From NCBI RefSeq assembly GCF_014529535.1, contig NC_050735.1:12721739-12785738 (forward strand): DNA of 64,000 nucleotides, written 5' to 3'. The notes under the pieces are model-generated. The model saw only the letters and a program-made list of their open reading frames with translations. It was not told where the DNA came from and did not search any database. The position numbers were made by a program, and so were the translations under genes. Source of the stretch: Bradysia coprophila (taxonomy: Eukaryota > Arthropoda > Insecta > Diptera > Sciaridae). Position 1 is the stretch's first letter, and each line of letters opens with the position of its first letter. Shown here piece after piece: positions 1 to 12,240 of this stretch.

Positions 1-1009
1 ATTCACACCAATATTTTTTATGACATTCCAATAATTTATTTTTATTTTGCTCCTTGTATCAGCTTTCCAACGATACCGCATTAACCATAACTGACGTTAA
101 CAGTGCCGATCTTTTCAACGCATAGATACGAGATACCCACGTCCTCCAACCGGGATCCCGGTTAGAAATAAAAGATCCCTCAGGGATACACCAAAATTTC
201 TCAAAAATTTTGGGGGTCACCACACAAATATTGTAGACCCTCCACCTTTTAAGCTTGATTCAAAGAAAAGCTGGCGATGATTTATTGATTGAAATTTGTA
301 CATTAAGATAACAAAACAAAGAAAGCAACAAAATTCACCGTTATCTTTAGCTTTAAACAGTTTCTATAAGTCACGCTCAAAATTTTGCTGTAGTGCATTC
401 AAGCAAACCGTCTACACCTAGAGTACTAGTGACTTTGCTAAAGCATAAAGCCAAGTATATAACCAGGCGGTGAAATGAAATTTTGACCCCAAAATCCAGC
501 TCGTGTGGAAAAAATGTACATCCGACCGGATGTATACTTGGCTTTACGTTAAAAACCCTAGTAATAATTTCCTATTTCATGTGTTTCGAACAAATATAAT
601 TCACAAAATCGCAGATAATAACACTTCACTGCTAATAATCACTTTGCAAAAAGAGATTCTCTAATCCTCTGAGGGGAGTGGACTCTGATAAACCAATAAA
701 TAATTAAATCAGCGATTAACAATGATTAATGAGAATTCTCCGTTCAACCATCACACTGGCTAATCATACTTAAACCTTTAATAAAAAATTCGTACCCCTC
801 GGGATGGGATCGACAAAATGTCAGTAATTTGGCATATTTTCATATAAAAAAACTTTGTCAGACGAATTCTATTAATTATTATTTATTAAACAGATCGACA
901 TTAAAATTAAAAACCAGATCCACACATAAACTGTATTGCTTTCGGTCAATTTCCGGTCGATTTGAAGTTTGGATTAAAATAAAACAAACACTTCGGCTGT
1001 TAGGAAAGA
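1..1009. other. AT-rich intergenic DNA, no gene seen
   Basis: I see no conserved coding exon, RNA gene or clear mobile element. Short open frames here are AT-rich and resemble nothing I recognise. A small perfect palindrome (CCGGGATCCCGG) lies near 149-160. Confidence 0.5.
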
Positions 1010-1370
1010 ATTTTTAGTCCCGTACGAAGTACAAAGGGGCTCATAGGATTACGATGCCGTGTGTAGTTGATGGAATTCGAAGCAGACAGTAAAGGCAAAG
1101 TGTTTGCCTATGTTCATAGATGAAGAATCCGCAATAAAAATGTGTCTGTCCGTCACGTCGATATCTTGAGTAAATTAAATCCGATTTCAAAAATCCCTGA
1201 AACATAGTCGAAATAGTGATGCTAAGTTCGGAGATGGCCATATTCGGGTCGGCCCTTCGTGAGTTAGGGCCACCTAAGTGATTTAAGGCCTTTTGGTGAT
1301 ATTTATGGCAAAATAAACGATGGAAACGTAAATGGCACAGCAAATGATAGGTATTGTCAATACCAATCCA
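1010..1370 (-). repeat. Diverged fragment related to repeat R
   Basis: It opens with TCCCGTACGAAGTAC near 1018. This is close to the terminal sequence of repeat R read on the minus strand, as seen at 51288. It then keeps R-like order: a stretch resembling 'tctgtccgtc...', 'gagtaaatt...catccgatttc' and a gene-free body. It is a degraded member of the same family or a close relative. No coding capacity is evident. Confidence 0.55.
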
Positions 1371-1404
1371 GGAAAAAAAAGGTTTTTAAAGTAAAATTCT
1401 TCTC

Positions 1405-1656
1405 AGCCCTATGTGTATTTTGCATATAACACGAGTGACTTTCATCCGTTTTTCCTAATTTTTGTTTCATTTAAAAGGTAGTCTAACACCGAATAGAATG
1501 TTGTTGAAAAAAAATTAAATTTGGGTCCTTGGACTAAGGCCGCTACTTGGGCCCTATCTGTATTTTACATAGAACTCGAGTAAATTTCATCCGTTTTTCG
1601 TAATTTTTGTTACATTTGAAAGGGAATCAAAGGCCGAATAGAATGTTGTTGAAAAC
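1405..1656. repeat. Two tandem copies of a ~140-bp repeat
   Basis: The block at about 1409-1519 (CCCTATGTGTATTTTGC... to GAATAGAATGTTGTTGAAAA) is repeated with point changes at about 1551-1656. The offset is about 140 bp. The right-hand copy runs straight into repeat R copy 1, and similar sequence resumes after R near 2880-2930. R therefore probably inserted into this older repeat. Confidence 0.6.
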
Positions 1657-2861
1657 ATAGCTAACGCCGACCCGTACGAAACACCTATTCGTATCAAAAG
1701 CCTTTAATGTGAAACTCTTCATTTCTCTTACTTCATTTTCTTCTCTGCTGAAAAACTATTCTCCCTTTAAAATCACTTACATTATCCACTCTTTGCCTTG
1801 TTATCATATACAACTAAATTGCCGGAGGCAATATAGACAGTCCCGTACGAAGACAAATTTCATAAATTCCTATTTAAACAGCTATATACCGCTATATTTA
1901 ACTATATTTCACTATAAATAAACATTTCACAGATAAATATATGCTATTATATAGCTCTATATGCCTGTATATAGCTCAATATAGCTGGAATCCCTGAAAC
2001 CCCACACACATAACAAATTATTTCCATGTTAACAGAAACTCTCTAAGTATCATTTTTCCCTAGATATTTCTATTTTACTAAAATCCAATATGGCCGCCGG
2101 CAGCCATTTTGTTAGGAGACCGGAAATAGTACCGACGCTTTACATTCGTTAATACCTTTCAAACAAAAAAATATTCATGAAATTCGGTCAAAATTTACTC
2201 GAGATATTGTCAAAATACACCACGTTCACTGTACTTCCGAGTAGCCAGATAAGAGCTCACTCCAAGAGACCTAGCTCACGCTCCGGAGAACATAATTTCA
2301 TAAATTTTTTCCCTGATTGGTACGGTCAATACCTATCTAATAAAGCTAAAACAGACGAAATATGTTCAAATGTGGCCGACCTACAAGCAAAAACTGCTTG
2401 CCGCCCTGTGCCTGTTCCACACCAAGGGGTCTAACTCACGAGTCGGTCATCTGATTTCCATAAACTTTTTTTTTGTCGATCGGTATTGTAAATACCTTTT
2501 ATTTGACGTATCACTTACAAGTTTAACGTTTAAATGTCCGGAGATATCTTCGAAAAACCGTAAAGCACTTATTGGGCCACAGCTCGGGAGGGGTCGATCC
2601 AAAATCACTCATCTTCGAACTTAGCCTGTCTTTTGACATTACCAAACGGGAAAAAAAAGAATTTTCAAAATCGGATGCGTTTTACTCAAGTTATCGTGCA
2701 GACAGACAGACGGACAGACGGACAGACGGACATTTTTTTTTCGCGGATTTGGCATCTCTAGACAACCACAATAGGTTTCCCCTTACTCAGGGAGTCCAAT
2801 TCGACGTGTTACAAACGCATGCGTAAACCTATAAGACCCCAGTACTTCGTACGGGTCTAAA
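1652..2861 (+). repeat. Interspersed repeat R, copy 1
   Basis: This ~1.2-kb non-coding element recurs at 42187-45570 (+, interrupted) and 51278-52510 (-). It begins AAAACATAGCTAACGCCGAC. Near both ends it has a short inverted repeat, GACCCGTACGAA and TTCGTACGGGTC. Inside are AT-rich 'tatatagc' runs, a conserved middle at 2177-2620 and a GACA/GACG microsatellite at 2699-2730. Open frames of 60-90 codons occur in all copies but drift in frame, so they are not treated as genes. The short inverted termini suggest a non-autonomous DNA transposon; the class is not proven. Confidence 0.8.
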
Positions 2862-4980
2862 AAAAAATGGGTCCTCGGTATTAAAATTTTAGGGCTATTT
2901 GAAATTTTTGTTACATTTGAAAGGAACGTCGTACGGGGCTTCGTAATTGCGCTATGCGCAATTTCTGAGATGTACACAATTCATAATAATTTTACTTTAA
3001 CTACATTAACAGGCGGGCGCAATAGCATTACGGTCAAAGTAGGGTGACAGACGCACTAGGGTCACATTCGCAATAGATATATGGGTTTGTACGGGGCTCA
3101 GTCACAGCAAACGCTCATACTGTTCCGACGGCTCGTTTTTTTACAATTTTAACATCCGCAACAAAAAATCAGAAGAAATGTTTTAAAAAAAAAAAAAACC
3201 ATTTCACCGACACTGTATAATTTTCCGTCTTAATTATTCAAATTATTAGGAACGCTTTTCGAGCGTACAAAGTGAAACAAAAACCTTGCAAACGAATGAT
3301 GCATCTTCATTCTGTATACGGACAATTCAAGATTATTAATAAAACGGTCACGAATTGATAATGAAATGATTCTACAAAAATCTATTGTGATTATCTCGTT
3401 AATTTGATTAATAAAAATTTCTTTGATGTGGCAGCCCATGCTATCGCCTCAAAAAGAAGAAGATAATATCCGCTGTGATACAAACGGTTGAGCTTAAATA
3501 CGAAAAGTGTTTTATATACCAGGACACTCATATACACACAGTCTTACACACCAATTTTCATTGATACTTTAATGCTCTATAATCTCACCGAATAGTCATA
3601 CATCTTTATTTATCGTGTACAGGGTGATCATCATGGACATGAGACGGCATTTAACCTTGAGCTTAAATTAAGCTGTGTAACGGTTTCCACGTATAATGTC
3701 TCTTTCGAGACGTTCGGAATAAATCACCGGCTAATCACCCTGTTACAAAATGAACCGATACCAGCTCTACTGAAGTTATTTAATTATTTTGTAAATCCGG
3801 TTTCACATTCCACTCAATACGCATTTCTTTCACACAGAAAAAAAAACTTAATTTTATTTAATTTAATATTATTTAATTCTTATCTTACATTTAGTTCTCT
3901 TCAACAAAAGCCGCAGCTAGTTCTCCTCATCACACAATATATATTTATATTAATATACGTATACGTACGAGGCGAAGTTGTAGCCTGTGTGTAGTGTGTG
4001 TGCCAATTTCAGAACGAAATTTTATTCTTAAATTTAATTTCTTTCTTATTTACAACAAAAATTATAAACGAGTACATCACACCGAACACAACACGGTTCA
4101 CACATTTATACGGAACGGAACACAGTATCTGATTATTTTGTTCGGTGTGAAAATTAATCACTCAAAACACTTATAATTCACTTAATTGATTTACACGATT
4201 TAAAAACAAATATTTGTTCCGAAAACATGAAATCTGTAAATATTTATGCATTTAACGGTCGATTTTTACTACATTCCACATTAACTAAATTGCATATCCA
4301 GTCTAAGTAAATGTAAGTTGACCGAACACATCATGTTTTAAATTGCTATTAAATATATATTATGGTTCGCAGTATTAAAAAGCACTTTTCATATTTTGAG
4401 CACACATCGCACCGTTGTTGTGGATGTGCTAAGACTGACATAACTAAGCTGAAAAATAACGACCATACATTTGTAAACTTGATGAACTCGAATGCACTTT
4501 TGCTTTATCAGTTTTTAGAGCGAGACCTAGCCTCACACACTGTGTGTATGACGCTCGGTAGATTCACTGTACGTTACATGGTCGGAGTTGATATTATTGT
4601 ATTTATTGTTGTGTACACAATTTTGTTAAACGTTCTGCTTTTTTTTTTTGCTTCACGCACAACACACAGATATAAATATTTATTCAGTCTCTACATACAC
4701 TTTTCTGGTGAAGAGAAAAGCAGCAGTGATTATCTGCAGTGTCTCATTTGTATCATGTGAATAATTCATAAATAATAATATTGATAGTCTCATTCATTCA
4801 TTCATTCATGTATGCTATGATTTTTGTAGCAATCGGGTTAGCAATTCGTCTTCGGACTCAACAATCAATGACAGACTCAACAATGCTGTCTGTTGGTACA
4901 CATAACAATCGGGTGGAAAATTTGGTAGAGTAGACAGTCAAGAAAGTGGTAAATATTTTTACTTTCGATATTGGAAGATC
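2862..4980. other. Intergenic, no gene seen
   Basis: There is no recognisable coding exon. Contents are R-like debris to about 3000, a small TIR-like element at 3620-3747, and low-complexity AT-rich sequence. A 132-codon open frame at 4362-4760 (+) contains one hydrophobic stretch but resembles no family I know and is probably chance. Confidence 0.45.
3620..3747. mobile_element. Small TIR element (mariner-type ends suspected)
   Basis: The ends read ACAGGGTGAT and ATCACCCTGT about 110 bp apart, and TA sits beside the left end. CAGGGTG-type ends with a TA target are usual for mariner-like MITEs. The interior is non-coding. Confidence 0.45.
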
Positions 4981-4982
4981 TA

Positions 4983-5561
4983 CAGGGGACGTCAGTGAAA
5001 TTTGGATTCGGATTTGAATTTTCCTACAAACAATGAGAAAATGACCTTTTGTTGACGCTATGTCTGATGACAGTTCGGGGGAGAGAATGTCTATTTACTA
5101 ACTGCTTTGACAGGAGAGCAAGTAAAAATTTTCTCCACCGAACTGTCACTTTTGGTTTTGTTTTGAAGAAATTATGGTTTTTGTTTCGTGGAGGAAAACG
5201 GTTAATCACACCTCGCACATATGAGGAGAGATATACATGAACCGATTTTTTTTTATTTGGGAAATGTCTTTTTGTGACGGTTATGCTTAGTTTCCTTAGT
5301 TTCAATATTTTCTTTGTTTATTTAACAGCTTGCTCTCTCATGGAGTACTTTTTGTTGAGTGGAGTGGACACTTTAGTGACATGGAGTAGTAAATAGGAAA
5401 TTCCGTGATTAGAAGCTCTTGTTCCGCTCTCTCTGCAAACTTTCGCTATTGTTGGAATTTCCTATTTTCTTCCATCGGTAAATGAATAACAATTTTTGTA
5501 CGAGTGGGCCTGCTGATAAATCAGCTAAAGCAAACTCATATCTTTTCACTGACGTCCACTA
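4983..5561. mobile_element. MITE, GGACGTCAGTGAAATTT family (M1), with nested fold-back
   Basis: The left end is CAGGGGACGTCAGTGAAATT after TA, and the right end is ...CACTGACGTCCACT before ATA. Subterminal 'tcagctaaagcaaactc' matches the subterminal CAGCTGA motifs of the M1 copies at 21099 and 27189. The interior carries another fold-back at 5068-5148 with TGACAGTTCGG...CCGAACTGTCA ends, so this is a nested composite. Confidence 0.65.
5068..5148. repeat. Fold-back with TGACAGTTCGG ends
   Basis: TGACAGTTCGGGGGAGAGAA at the left is matched in inverse by TTTTCTCCACCGAACTGTCA at the right. A relative with GTGACAGTTCGG...CGAGCTGTCAC ends lies at 58514-58597. Confidence 0.6.
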
Positions 5562-8500
5562 TACATACCATTCAGAACAACCATTGAACCCATTCCCAGT
5601 ATCCTTTTTCGATGTGCTTAAAAAGGTGTTGACGCCAAAACCACTTTGAATAAAAAATTGTTTTATGTTAAGCCAGTAGAAGGTGATCAAAAACCAAAAA
5701 AAAGTGAACTTTTCTTGTGTGAAAGATCTGATTTGATCTGATTTGATCTGATTTGAGGTGATACATGCGTTCATGCGTATGAGCTAGTATCTTTATTGTA
5801 CTAGTACTCCTAAGTTGATAAGACATAAGAACTGTCATTCAATGTTCATTTGATCAGGTCTTTGGAATTGATAAGATTACTGGACCGCCAGTGATAATGG
5901 ACTGGTCAGTAGCGTAATTATGAGTTGTTAACACATCGTAACGGCTGACTATTGTGAAGCGTTATCGGTAGCATTTCCTAATTACCAACTTAAGATAAGT
6001 AAACAAATATCTAGGAGAATCTCCCACATACAAAGGCGTAGGAAAACGGAAAGGAAGCACGAGTTAGGAAATTAGTAAAAACTTTATCGAAGCAAATAGT
6101 CAGAAAAGTTTCGGTGTACAATTTAAAGCTAAAGTGTATAATAGAGACATCAACCTAGCCATTTTCGATCTCTTTAATTTGTTGCAAACCGTAAAAGCAC
6201 CTTGAACGAACATTCGAATTCACATACATTGTCATATCAACAATGTTTTCATCTGATCTATAACTTCTTTCGATCAAAGTATTTTCAATCGACTAAATTC
6301 AAATCTTTTACTTCAATTCTCTGTACATGCATTTTGATATATAAGACCGCACTGGTCAGAGATTGTCGTTTATTTTTGATGCAACAAATGAAACGCTGTC
6401 AGGTTAACAGGTTAAGCGCTGTCAGTTCATTAACACATTGCAGAATAATGCGCACTCCGGATTTTTAGACAACCTGGAAAGTAGTTAAGGAGTCGAGGGT
6501 TACCTCCAAATAAAATTTAAAAAATTTAAAAAATTTTCTTCGACTCCTTTACTGATTTCCAGGGTGCCGACAAGTCGACAAGTCACAGTAACCGGCAAAG
6601 TGTTAAAGAGGGAAATTTACTGTTTGGAAGCCCAAATGTAGTGGCGGCCTAAGCTCTAAATTTGGACTCTTTATTAAGGAATTAAGGAGGTTTTAGCACA
6701 AAAATAAGGAGAAATAAGGAAATTGTTAGTTGAAATTAAGGAAAAATTAGGAGAAATTTTTCGATAAAAATCGAAATTGTTCTAAGATACAGCAATTAAC
6801 ATCGGAAATACGCCTCAACTTTAAAACACAACGCATTATTGTTTATTTTGACGTATCGTTTTTGTAAAGTTGTATCATAAAATTCACTTTTATCACGATG
6901 AAAATTTGAATATTTTGGGCGCGTTTAAGGCTTGAACTAGATTCTTAGCAAAGCTTAGCTTTACCAATTATCACTGTAAGTGCGCTTCGAAATTCAAAAT
7001 AAAACGCATCACTGTTTATTTTGACGTACCTATCGTTTTTGTAGGGTGGCAGTTTTCAATCAGTTTTCGATGCTACAAAATTTTTGAAATTGAAGACGTG
7101 AATTACTTGACCCCACCCTCAAGTTTAAAAACTTTCTGGATTAGATTTTGATCTCGTTAACTGCAAAAGCTGTTGTTTGTTTCCCGTTCGAATTTCGAAA
7201 AAATAATAAATTGGTGAAAGTATAAAAATATAAATTTGAAAGTAAGAAGGCTAAAACCTTGATTTGTTTGTAATAAGAAGGACGAATGTCTGAGACAATG
7301 TTAAGAGTGATTTACATGTTAAATCAAATAGTCCTCCTCTAGACTCTCAAGCCGAGAGGCGGCGTGGAACCACAAAAATATATGACCAGTCATGTTGGAA
7401 TGATCATGAGCTCGACACCACCTTTTTATTAGAGTTCTTTGTGTTAAATAATAAAAATTGTTGTAAATCTCATCATAGAATTACGAATGTCATCGATCTA
7501 AATTTTTCGAATCAAATTCACGTGTATGACATATCATAGATGTTTACTGTTATAACGAGAGTGAACTTATTACATCAGAAAATAGAGCGCAAAGAATGAC
7601 GTACTGAATAAATTTGTGGCGATTCTTCAGGTTTCCTACGGTCCTACTTGAAGAAAACACCTTACCTTCAGTGTCTTTATACTTTGCTCGACGAAGAAGT
7701 CAATTCAATTTTAATTTGCCATAATAAATCAAATCAATGTTCCACTAGAGGGATATCGAGCATAAAGCTGTGTCACCTTGAAACCTGGAGTTAAAAACCT
7801 GAACTTGTCAAGGTCTGGTTCAGGGTTTTTGTTTAGCACTTGATCCTAGCTTGAAACCTGAAACCTGAATAACGTTTTTGTGGTTTTTCCGGATCATATT
7901 CAACATACTAAGTCCGGATTATGTAACTAACTTAAACAGGTCAAACTGAACCGGATCCGACTATTATTCCTTACTCAGTTAAATGTTGGTGAAGCTAAAA
8001 AACTGAACTTTGATACTTGTAAATTGAATGGCGACAATTTGTCACAAACATCTCATTGTCTTTAGCCACTTGACCGTGATTAATATGGCCAGTTAAAGTG
8101 CATGATAACAAATGTGCCTTTTAAGTAATCACAGAACATTTAGACAACAGTTGCAGCAGATTCATTTTTTTCAAAATTTGATTGGTGCAATAAATTCCTA
8201 CTAACTGATAAAAGTATATTCAGGTCTGTTCTTTTGCAAAAGGTTTTTCTTCTCTATTTTGAGTTTTATTATACTTGCTTGCAACGGCAAATATACGTCG
8301 TAAAACTTTTGTCCACAATTAAGCAATGTAAATATATGCTGATAAGATAAGACACCAATGTACACAGAGGGTTCGTGAATTTTAAATCGAACTACATCTT
8401 GACATATTCAACAACTTTGTCTCAATCGATTGTAATCGCTGTAGGTATAAAACACAAACAACGTAGATCGTATAGCTTTATCAAACAAGGCTGTACAATG

Positions 8501-11500
8501 TAAATGGTTTCGATAAAACCGAAACTATTTCTGAACCCTGTAGCTATAATGAATCAGCTACTATTTGGACAGTGTTATGTCAAACATAGAAGGGAAGATT
8601 TTAATTGAATAACTATATTAGCCAAGACTTCGATTTGATTTTACCTTGACATTATGCCAAATGGGAATAGTCATTAGACAGGTATGTGACGCTGCTGTAA
8701 AAAGTTTTTAAATATTAAACTACTGCAACGTCAATAAATAATGAAAAATGTCTCTGTGAGGTTGAGCATTATTTGTTACCTTGACAATGAGATTATTTTT
8801 AAGATAGTTTTACAATGTCGTGCAGTAATTTATTAACTCCCATTAGTACTACGGTCACGGTCAATTAACTTGGCGGAAAAGCGTCTGGACTTTGATGAGT
8901 TCATTTAATGTTAAAGTATGGATGGCTCACAGTGATTTGATTTTTATTTGATCATGAACTGTGAAGATTTTGTCTACTTCAGTGGATCATCAATTATTCT
9001 ATATTGAAATTTAATGTGAAAATGTCCTCAGAATATACATTCCACAAGAAATTGCAGTTAGGTGACATCAACAAATGACACATGCAATTAAAAAGTCAAA
9101 TTTTTGACTGTTACAAATAAAGAACGGCTTTCCACTACTCGATTGAGTTACTAGTGGAAGAGTTCCAAACTCAATCGCAGACAAATTTGAACCGTTGGAT
9201 CGTTGGGTCAAGTGAAGTTGAGTGAAGAGCTTTCTCATAGTTGACAGGCAAAAGTATTGTTGAAAGAACCGGTATTCGACTTCTATTACCTTCACTCCTG
9301 GTACATCGTGACACTAGGCTTGTCGCTTAGCTTACCACTGGCCAAGTAAAATATTTCTGTCATGGAAGGCTCTCGAAGAGTAACCGTAAGAACAGAATCT
9401 AGTACAGTAATGATCTAGCCCCAAGGCCTTTTTGGATTGTTAATTCAAAAGTAAAGAGCAGGGCAATGGTAATCCGCTTTATTCTAGTACCTAGAATCTA
9501 ATCGAACGTTCTACTACGGAGCTTGCTTAATACCATTTGCCGCCTTGTAGCGTTAAGTCGTTATGTCCATGTCTTTTCATGGATTTTTCCAGTAAATTGG
9601 TTTATGGAGACATACCGGATAAATTTTGTATAAAATTTCAGCAAACTTCCATCAATTTAACTAAATTCCTTTACCAAACAAAGACGCTGGAGTGCTCATA
9701 AATACCAATTTAGTTGTCTGTTTTACGAAATGTTCATTTTTGTGAAATGCAGAACTCTTTGCATTTAGTTTCGCTTTGAACTTTCAAAGTTGTCAATACG
9801 TTTGTAGCATTAGTTCGTACATAATAAAACGAATGCAAATGCATCTGAGCATGAAACGAATGAAATCAATATTTTAAATTGGAAATGTGTTCCTTTTAGG
9901 GTTCACCAACCATTTTACTTATAATGTATTCTACAGTTAATTTCAACCGAATTTGTGCTTAAAAGCTTGTTTCAATTGTTTTACCAGCTGATACCAGCTG
10001 ATATATATGATATAATATCGAGAACGTGTGACTATGAAATCCAAATAAACACGTTCACGTATAACCCAGTGTGTGTTTGTATGAGTAGACCAGCTGATAA
10101 TGCATCTTAGACACAAATTTCGTTGACATTAACTGCATGTCGTTAATATATACAATCGTAAACCATACAGCGATTTTCCCACCCTGTGTGTACTGATCAA
10201 CGGGCTTCAGCGACAAGATTAACGAGACACTAATTAAAGTAAACTTGTGATATACACGAAGGTAAATGGCATCTTACAATTTTTTAATGAATTTAATGAA
10301 TGACTGACAATCAATCTTGTTCTTGTCAATGCCGTTGAAAGATATAGTTCAGTCCGCCCCGATTAGCTGAATATATATATTTTATCAGTAAAAATATTTA
10401 CAACTTTTTATCAATTCTATTGACATTCACAGTCAATAATTATGCAGTTATCAACAAAATTTCAAAGAAAAATACTGAAGCACACACACAAGTAGTTCAC
10501 AACCATCATAAAAGGCGATATATTCAAACTGATTTATTGGCAAAACGGCTTTTATATCAATATTTGCAATAATATATAATTTCATCAAATTCAATTCTGT
10601 TTAAGCACTCAAATGCAATAAAATCGATATCTTTATCTATTGTACTGAGACAAACACGGGACTGTATAAACAGACTTTTTAATGTGAAAACATAAAGAAC
10701 GGAAAAAAAATCTCCAATCTCTGCACAAGAAGACGACTAGCATCGACTTTAGTCTCTCTCATACATTTTACATTGAAAAGTTGATTTATATTTCTATTTG
10801 TATTGCAAGCGACGACGATATAAGAATATATATAAATTCAAGATGATCTGGAATTGTACACGTATACACACGAATCTATATAACATCCGTACATCTTATA
10901 CACAATTGTGTCATTGTATCAGCGAAGTGATTCCAATAAAAATCAAAATCGTAATCTTATATCATATCCTGGAGTCTGTCGGTATGATGTGAATAGAATA
11001 AATTCAAGTTTCAAACAATTGTTCAAACAGTACACACATATTCGTCGTTGGAGCATTTGAATTTAAATTTATACTGAAACACTTTATAACCATAAAGCGA
11101 AGCGTTTTTATACTCAATTGAACTGTAGTAAAAAATGTGCAACATAATCCCTAGTCGGTTTTACTGATTTGTCGGTAATGATAGAACATTTCTGTTAATC
11201 AAGTTATACATGTGAAAAAGCTGCACTAATTTTGCAGAGAAAACATGCCAAATGCCTAATATGCCTCAAGGACCGTTAGGAAAAAAATGAGGACGAAAGT
11301 CTGTTGAATCAAATATGGTCCTAGCCGGTCACGTAATGAAAAATTTCTTAGTAAAACCAAACTGGCTATATGAATTCTGCAGTATTCATTGAATTGGAAT
11401 AATATACAGAAGAAGGTTATATAAACACCTGACTACCGAAAACCATTTACAAATGAAGATTCTCTGTGAAATTCAACGGAATTCTGGTATTTTCCTAAAT

Positions 11501-11877
11501 TTTTCCAAGAACTATTTTTGTGAAAATTCGGAAAAATGTTAGAAAATTTTAGAAAATGTGGCAAATTTAGGAAAATATGGAAAAATGTTTTCCCAAAATA
11601 GTCCTGGGATAAAATTCAAAAACCTTTCGTTTCGAATTAAATTTCACATTTTCGAAGTAAAGCTAGAATCCTTAATGAAAGAAACACTTTCCATGAAAAT
11701 CTTTATTTTTCTACCAACTAATACAAATCACAACCGAGATTTACTGCATTTTGTTTCCACTTGGACAGACCTAATTCACATGGAACTTGTTTACAAGTAC
11801 ATCATCACGCATGTACGGTCACCAAAGTCGTCTGCTTCAATTTTCGTTTTACGACAATAGCCTACAATAGCCCACAA
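5562..11877. other. 6.3-kb stretch without recognisable gene
   Basis: I find no exon with family similarity on either strand. Two related ~70-bp blocks containing 'tttattttgacgta...tatcgtttttgta' lie at about 6801-6870 and 6977-7045. Sequence at 6650-6760 is A/G-rich and low-complexity. Otherwise it is AT-rich unique-looking DNA that could be intron or regulatory DNA of a gene outside the window. Confidence 0.4.
5724..5757. repeat. 10-bp tandem repeat (GATCTGATTT)
   Basis: Three consecutive copies of GATCTGATTT are followed by a partial copy. This is simple-sequence DNA. Confidence 0.85.
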
Positions 11878-11879
11878 AG

Positions 11880-12126
11880 GTGCCACCGAGAATTGAAATA
11901 CGACTCTTTTCAGCACTCATTTTAGTGTTGTAAAGTAACTTATTTCAGCACCCGTTTGATGTGATATTACAACACTCAAAGCAGTGTTGATATGGAATTT
12001 GTATGAGTTGTTACAGCATTCGTTTGAGAAAATGCAAAGCAATGTGATCGATCAAAGAAGAGTGATTGTTTACAATGAAAATTATGATTTTTTGTGCTCT
12101 TGTCTATTTCAATTCTCGGTTGGCAC
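11880..12126. repeat. Fold-back element, ~247 bp
   Basis: GTGCCACCGAGAATTGAAATA at the left is mirrored by TATTTCAATTCTCGGTTGGCAC at the right. The interior holds several 'cagcactc / gtgttgta' motifs. The element is non-coding. Confidence 0.65.
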
Positions 12127-12135
12127 AAAGCATGA

Positions 12136-12234
12136 TGTGTTACACGTATTGTAATGAGATTTTTTCAGCACACGACCCAATTTTCGACTTGGGTCTAGTG
12201 CTGAAAAAATCAACATTACAATACTTGTAACACA
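12136..12234. repeat. Imperfect hairpin, ~99 bp
   Basis: TGTGTTACACGTATTGTAAT...GATTTTTTCAGCAC is mirrored by GTGCTGAAAAAAT...ATTACAATACTTGTAACACA. It lies 10 bp from the preceding fold-back and shares GTGCTGA/TCAGCAC motifs with it. Confidence 0.65.
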
Positions 12235-12240
12235 ACATAC

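Noticed and set aside
2177..2826. Overlapping open frames (starting with MKFGQNLLEILS) that recur at 44954 and 51955
   Set aside because: They lie inside repeat R, break into different frames in each copy through small indels, and resemble no protein family. They are repeat sequence, not genes.
4362..4760. 132-codon + frame with a hydrophobic stretch
   Set aside because: AT-rich composition, no family match, no splice or promoter context; most likely chance.
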